The position numbers and the translations under genes were made by a program. Shown here in pieces: positions 35,237 through 38,823 of a stretch of DNA of 38,823 nucleotides; the first letter of the stretch is position 1, and every line of letters begins with the position of its first letter. The stretch is from contig CAOKPU010000028.1 of assembly GCA_948470755.1 (NCBI GenBank), positions 1 through 38,823 of the forward strand, written 5' to 3'. The notes under the pieces were generated by a model, which made no database searches, was not told the DNA's origin, and was given only the letters and a program-made list of their open reading frames with translations. The stretch is from an uncultured Lachnospiraceae bacterium (lineage in GTDB: Bacteria; Bacillota; Clostridia; Lachnospirales; Lachnospiraceae).

Positions 35237-37618
35237 TTAGTCTGCCGATTTGATCCGCTCTACAAGGGAAAGCCTCCTGAAATAACGCGCCGCACCGACG
35301 GAGAACACCCCCTGTACTAATAGCAGCGCAGCGGCAAACAGCAACATTTCCGGGATCGGAAAATGGTAGGTGATTTTCCCGAACGTTCCCAACTGTTCAA
35401 ACACTTTGCAGACGATCACACTGCATACCGTTCCCATCGTCAATGTGACAAGCAAAGCCGTCCCGGCATAAATCAGGCATTCTAACGACAACATCTTAGA
35501 GAGCTGACGGCTGCTCATGCCCACGGATTGGAAAATTCCAAATTCCTGCTGGCGGGACAGGAGGTTGGTGATCAACGTATTGGCGAGATTGATCAATGAA
35601 AAGACAAAAATAAAAATCAAAATACCATAAAACATAGTCAGCTCACCCCGCAGGCTTGCCTCCATTTCGGAAACGATATCCCCGAGGGCCACTACATTGA
35701 TCCTTGTATCCGTTGCCGCATCATAGACTGCCCGCCGCAGTTCATCACTGTCCTGCCCGGCATGAATATTCAGGTAGGCGGTAAAGTCCCCGATCTCCGG
35801 GTAGAGTCCATGCAGCTCCTCTTCCGGCAGGATAAAAAACTGCCCCGAACCAACGTGAACCTCCTCCACAATGCCCATAACGGTGTAAGTTTTGTTCTGC
35901 CCGTTATAGCAGCGAAGGGTTATCCTGTCGCCTACTTGAAATTCTGCGCCGTATACGGTTTTCAGCGTACTCCCGCAGGAAGAAACGAGGATACCGTCCT
36001 CATCCACCAGCTTCTGATAGTCCACGGTCCCGTCCAACACCGCATCACCCACATACATCCCGGACATCTGCTCTCTGGTCAGTCCCAGAATGTCAAAAGG
36101 TTCATCCTCCATAATCTGAGGGATTTCCATGGACGTTGAGCTGTATGCAGTAATGTAGTCCACGCCGGGAAGGGCGGCAATCCGCTCCTGCAGATCTTCC
36201 CCCAGGGGATTTTCTTCCTGGGTTTCCACAAAGGCCTCTCCAAAGGCATCTTCGTGCTGCATCAGAAGATAATCGCTCCCATCGCCAAAGGATGCCAGAG
36301 CGATTTCCCTTGCATCTACCGAATTCGCGTAGGCCGCAACGCAGATCAGCAGGATACCGGTCAGGCTTAAGGAAATGGCAGTGACAACAGCCTTTTTCCG
36401 GCTACGGGCGAAGTTCATCCATGCCAGCCTTCTCATAGTCAGATGCCGGTGCAGCCTTCTCGAAAAGCTGTGTCCCTGCTGCTCCGTGTAAGCCGTCGCC
36501 CGGACGGCCTGGATGGCGGAGACACTCCCCGCCAACTTCAAAGGTGTTTTTGTAGCGATGAGCACTACCAGATATGTTACAAGGGAAATCGCCGCCGCAT
36601 AGAGGAAATTGTCTCCCCAGGACCAGTAGCCGGGCAGGACCGCCCGGGTGACAACGCCAGCCAGAAGCAGTCCCAACGGGATCGCTGTAACCGTTAAAAT
36701 CCGCCGCTCCCTTTTCACCACCTGCTTCAACTGCCTGGGTGTGGCCCCCAACACCTTTAACCGGCCATATTCCCGCATCTTTCCCATTACGGAGATGTAG
36801 AAGATATTATATATAACGATTGCGCAGATCAGGGCAATCAGAACAGCCAGAGCATAGATCTCAATGCCGCTTCCAAGCGCCAGTTCTGCCGCATCAAAAT
36901 AGTTGGAACTGTAAAAGGCCTGTTCTTCGGGAACTCCCATCTCCCGGAAAAAAGCGGCAATGTCTATCCGCAGTTGCCCCGGCTCCGCCATCTGACTTCC
37001 GGCAAAACGGAAACGCAGCTCATAAGGGGCCGGATTGCCAGCAGAAAGAGCCTCCTGCTCCGAAATCCAGATGTCGGACAACTGACTTGCACTGTCGGAT
37101 ATACCCTCCAGAATGCCGGTAACGGTATAGATGTGTTCCCCGCGCCCCAGATCCAGTGTGATGGTCTGGCCAATCCGGGCGGGCAGCTTATAGTGGTCTA
37201 AAAAGGAACTCTCCACACACAGTTCATACGGCCTCTGCGGATAAGTGCCGGTAATCCTGCCATAGCCCATCAGATCAATCATGCCCGGATCCACAAAGCT
37301 CACGGACAGATTGCCGTACCCATAGCGGATAGAGGCAGAACCTGCGGTGCATCCCCATTTCTCGAATTTTCCGGCGGAAACAAGCCGCTCGATTTCCTCA
37401 TAGGACATCCCCTCGCACCCAGCCTGATACTGCCCCTGAATATGTTCTCTGGTCTGCATCTGTCTTGCGGAATAGACAAAGCAGAGGGTGCCCATCAAGC
37501 TGACAGCAAGGGCGATGGTGATGAGGACAAAAATACTCCGCCGCCTGTCTGCTTTCATGCTCCGGCTTGCCAGCTTTTTAATTACCGTGCTGGTGTCATT
37601 TTCAAAAGGCCATGTCAT
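35237..37618 (-). CDS. FtsX-type ABC transporter permease (MacB/antimicrobial-peptide group)
   Basis: This 793-residue membrane protein has two FtsX-like permease units. The first helix is at about residues 28-48, and a large extracellular region precedes helices near 255-380. A second N-terminal helix of the repeat lies near 412, followed by another extracellular domain and three C-terminal helices (about 650-785). FtsX-like modules include LKVLGATPRQLKQVVKRE and IFQSVGMSSRQLSKMLSLE. Such proteins use mechanotransmission to export peptides or lipids or to give peptide resistance. The start has AGGAGGTG and a MTWPFEND N-terminus. The ATPase gene lies 15 bases upstream. Confidence 0.9.
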   Translation of the reverse strand: MTWPFENDTSTVIKKLASRSMKADRRRSIFVLITIALAVSLMGTLCFVYSARQMQTREHIQGQYQAGCEGMSYEEIERLVSAGKFEKWGCTAGSASIRYGYGNLSVSFVDPGMIDLMGYGRITGTYPQRPYELCVESSFLDHYKLPARIGQTITLDLGRGEHIYTVTGILEGISDSASQLSDIWISEQEALSAGNPAPYELRFRFAGSQMAEPGQLRIDIAAFFREMGVPEEQAFYSSNYFDAAELALGSGIEIYALAVLIALICAIVIYNIFYISVMGKMREYGRLKVLGATPRQLKQVVKRERRILTVTAIPLGLLLAGVVTRAVLPGYWSWGDNFLYAAAISLVTYLVVLIATKTPLKLAGSVSAIQAVRATAYTEQQGHSFSRRLHRHLTMRRLAWMNFARSRKKAVVTAISLSLTGILLICVAAYANSVDAREIALASFGDGSDYLLMQHEDAFGEAFVETQEENPLGEDLQERIAALPGVDYITAYSSTSMEIPQIMEDEPFDILGLTREQMSGMYVGDAVLDGTVDYQKLVDEDGILVSSCGSTLKTVYGAEFQVGDRITLRCYNGQNKTYTVMGIVEEVHVGSGQFFILPEEELHGLYPEIGDFTAYLNIHAGQDSDELRRAVYDAATDTRINVVALGDIVSEMEASLRGELTMFYGILIFIFVFSLINLANTLITNLLSRQQEFGIFQSVGMSSRQLSKMLSLECLIYAGTALLVTLTMGTVCSVIVCKVFEQLGTFGKITYHFPIPEMLLFAAALLLVQGVFSVGAARYFRRLSLVERIKSAD

Positions 37619-37633
37619 GATCCGCCACCTCCT

Positions 37634-38299
37634 TTATCCCACAATCCTGCCGTCCTCGATCCTTACGATCCGGTCGGCAAGCTGGGCAATCTCGTTGTTA
37701 TGGGTAATCATAACAATAGTCTGGTTAAACTCCATACTGGTACGCTTTAGAAGCCCCAGTACATCGGCGCTGGTCTTGCTATCCAGGTTTCCAGTCGGTT
37801 CATCGGCAAGGACGATAGCAGGCTTCGTAATCAATGCACGGGCAATAGCCACTCGCTGCTGCTGACCGCCGGAGAGGTCGTTCGGCATATGCCCAAGCTT
37901 ATCTTCCAATGCCAGCATCCTCACAATCTCATTCATGAACTTCTCATCCGCCGTGTCGCCGTCCAGCTCCACAGGCAGGACAATATTCTCATAAACATTC
38001 AGGATTGGGACAAGATTATAGTTCTGAAAGATAAAACCAATGTTGCGGCGGCGGAAGATGGTCAACTCCTCGTCATTCTTTTTTGCCAGTTCGTCCCCAC
38101 GGACAATGACGCTGCCGGACGTGGGCGCATCCAGCCCACCCATCATGTTAAGCAGGGTAGATTTACCGCTGCCGGACGTTCCGACTATCGCCGCAAACTC
38201 CCCTTGTTCCACAGAGAGGCTGACGCCATCCAGCGCACGGGTAATGTTTGGCTCACTGCCATAATATTTTTTCAGATCAATTGTTTGTAATACATTCAT
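37634..38299 (-). CDS. ABC transporter ATP-binding protein (LolD/MacB group)
   Basis: This 221-residue ATPase drives the FtsX-type permease. Walker A is GTSGSGKSTLLN, the signature is LSGGQQQRVAIARAL and Walker B is AIVLADEPTGNLD, followed by ITHNNEIAQLADR. AAGGAG lies 9 bases before the ATG at 38299; a TTG two codons earlier is also in frame. It is the first gene of the ABC pair, downstream of a sensor kinase on the same strand. That order (regulator, kinase, ATPase, permease) is typical of peptide-antibiotic sensing and resistance modules. Confidence 0.93.
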   Translation of the reverse strand: MNVLQTIDLKKYYGSEPNITRALDGVSLSVEQGEFAAIVGTSGSGKSTLLNMMGGLDAPTSGSVIVRGDELAKKNDEELTIFRRRNIGFIFQNYNLVPILNVYENIVLPVELDGDTADEKFMNEIVRMLALEDKLGHMPNDLSGGQQQRVAIARALITKPAIVLADEPTGNLDSKTSADVLGLLKRTSMEFNQTIVMITHNNEIAQLADRIVRIEDGRIVG

Positions 38300-38391
38300 A
38301 ATCAAATGCTCCTTTTCCTTTTTCTGTCCTGTATTCCAGGATACACAGGCATACCCTTGTGGCGTTCCGGGGCTTTCTGCCCGTTAACAAA

Positions 38392-38471
38392 GAACATAGT
38401 TCTTAGAACATAGTTCTTAGGACTTCGTTCTTCGGATATTATAAAACCCAAATGTCACAGAAATGTCCGAA
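38392..38471 (-). promoter_or_regulatory. ABC operon promoter with tandem repeats
   Basis: A TATAAT lies at 38438-38443 on the minus strand without a good -35. In its place are two direct repeats 11 bases apart (AAATGTCACAG, 38450-38460; AAATGTCCGAA, 38461-38471), the usual spacing of OmpR-type regulator sites. Downstream of the -10, a 14-base unit GAACATAGTTCTTA is exactly repeated (38392-38405, 38406-38419), with a poorer third copy (38420-38433). These could be repressor sites over the transcription start. Confidence 0.6.
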
Positions 38472-38521
38472 GCGGCATAAAAATGCGGCTGAAATGTTAC
38501 AAGGTTCGGACATTTCAGCCG
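38461..38521 (-). terminator. Competing hairpins after the sensor kinase gene
   Basis: On the minus strand, CGGCTGAAATGT pairs with ACATTTCAGCCG (38510-38521/38486-38497; 12 bp), followed by a CATTTTTATG run that suits a terminator. A second stem (38505-38515 with 38461-38471; 11 bp) uses six of the same bases, so the two cannot form together. Confidence 0.55.
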
Positions 38522-38603
38522 AAAGCCTGCCACTGACAGCTTTGTCGGCATACTGCTGCAAAAAAATCTGCGCCGGCAACCGGGAATGCCCATCTGCCAT
38601 GTG

Positions 38604-38823
38604 TTATCTTGTAGGGAGCATAATGGAAAATTCCGAACCCTTGCCCGGCTCCGAAACCACTTTGATATAGCCGCCCTGCCGCGTTACGATCTCGCGGGCC
38701 AGATACAGGCCAATGCCCACGCCCTGCTGTTCGTGTACTTCTTCCTCACGATAGAAGCGCCGGAAAACAGCGGCCTGATTGCTCTCCGGGATACCCTTGC
38801 CGGTATCGGACACACTCAGTTTT
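38604..38823 (-). CDS. Sensor histidine kinase, C-terminal part (runs off the window)
   Basis: The last 72 codons or so of a kinase are present. They include the ATPase G1 box LSVSDTGKGIPESNQ, the F-box FRRFYREEE and the G2 region GVGIGLYLAREIVTRQGGYI, ending GSEFSIMLPTR. The frame is open to the window edge, so the true start lies beyond 38823. It precedes the ABC genes on the same strand and is the likely sensor controlling them. Confidence 0.85.
   Translation of the reverse strand, partial: KLSVSDTGKGIPESNQAAVFRRFYREEEVHEQQGVGIGLYLAREIVTRQGGYIKVVSEPGKGSEFSIMLPTR

Overview
The window looks like a chromosome segment of a flagellated gut Clostridium, most likely in or near Lachnospiraceae. 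The evidence is the cdaA-cdaR-glmM operon, an mreB/mbl-flgF-flgG-flgJ cluster, a YvyF-type flagellar operon protein beside comF and recD2, a clostridial HPr, Lac-family PTS genes and GC-rich palindromic intergenic repeats. This family assignment is inferred from protein style and gene order, not from a search. I see no rRNA, tRNA or CRISPR array.

Layout. Bases 1-1530 hold a structured leader and a DUF3048 lipoprotein. Bases 1535-8430 form a sugar-phosphotransferase locus: a PRD regulator on the minus strand, facing a plus-strand operon of EIIB, EIIC, EIIA, a GH1 6-phospho-glycosidase, a HAD phosphatase and an HPr paralogue. Bases 8573-22644 are core genes, all on the minus strand: leuA, ptsH, glmM-cdaR-cdaA, two membrane proteins, yvyF, comF, recD2, a large inverted-repeat element, then flgJ-flgG-flgF-mreB. 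Bases 23016-28262 carry uvrA and uvrB with their promoter.

Bases 28300-32460 are an accessory island, visibly AT-rich up to about 31400. It contains an IS1182-like remnant, a truncated zinc-ribbon protein, an Rpn-family nuclease, a proteasome-like Ntn hydrolase, a partial duplicate of the uvrB 5' end with a 76-bp internal deletion, and a frameshifted, truncated tyrosine recombinase. Bases 32462-38823 hold an AgrC/LytTR-type two-component system, a structured region with an orphan gene fragment, an FtsX-type ABC transporter, and the 3' end of a second sensor kinase that runs off the window.

The most interesting system is the PTS operon. Its GH1 enzyme keeps the catalytic nucleophile and the phosphate-binding loop, but has Gln where the family has its acid/base Glu (NQIN instead of NEIN). 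Its EIIC has GISS where most relatives have GIHG. Its dedicated HPr keeps His15 but has Lys at position 46, where the regulatory serine normally sits; the nearby housekeeping HPr keeps Ser46. Together these suggest a pathway adapted to an unusual substrate, for example thioglucosides by analogy with plant myrosinases, and possibly decoupled from HprK control. The substrate idea is inference; the residues are read directly. The second candidate is the Ntn-hydrolase gene in the island, where Ser follows the initiator Met and the conserved Asp falls exactly at proteasome position 17.
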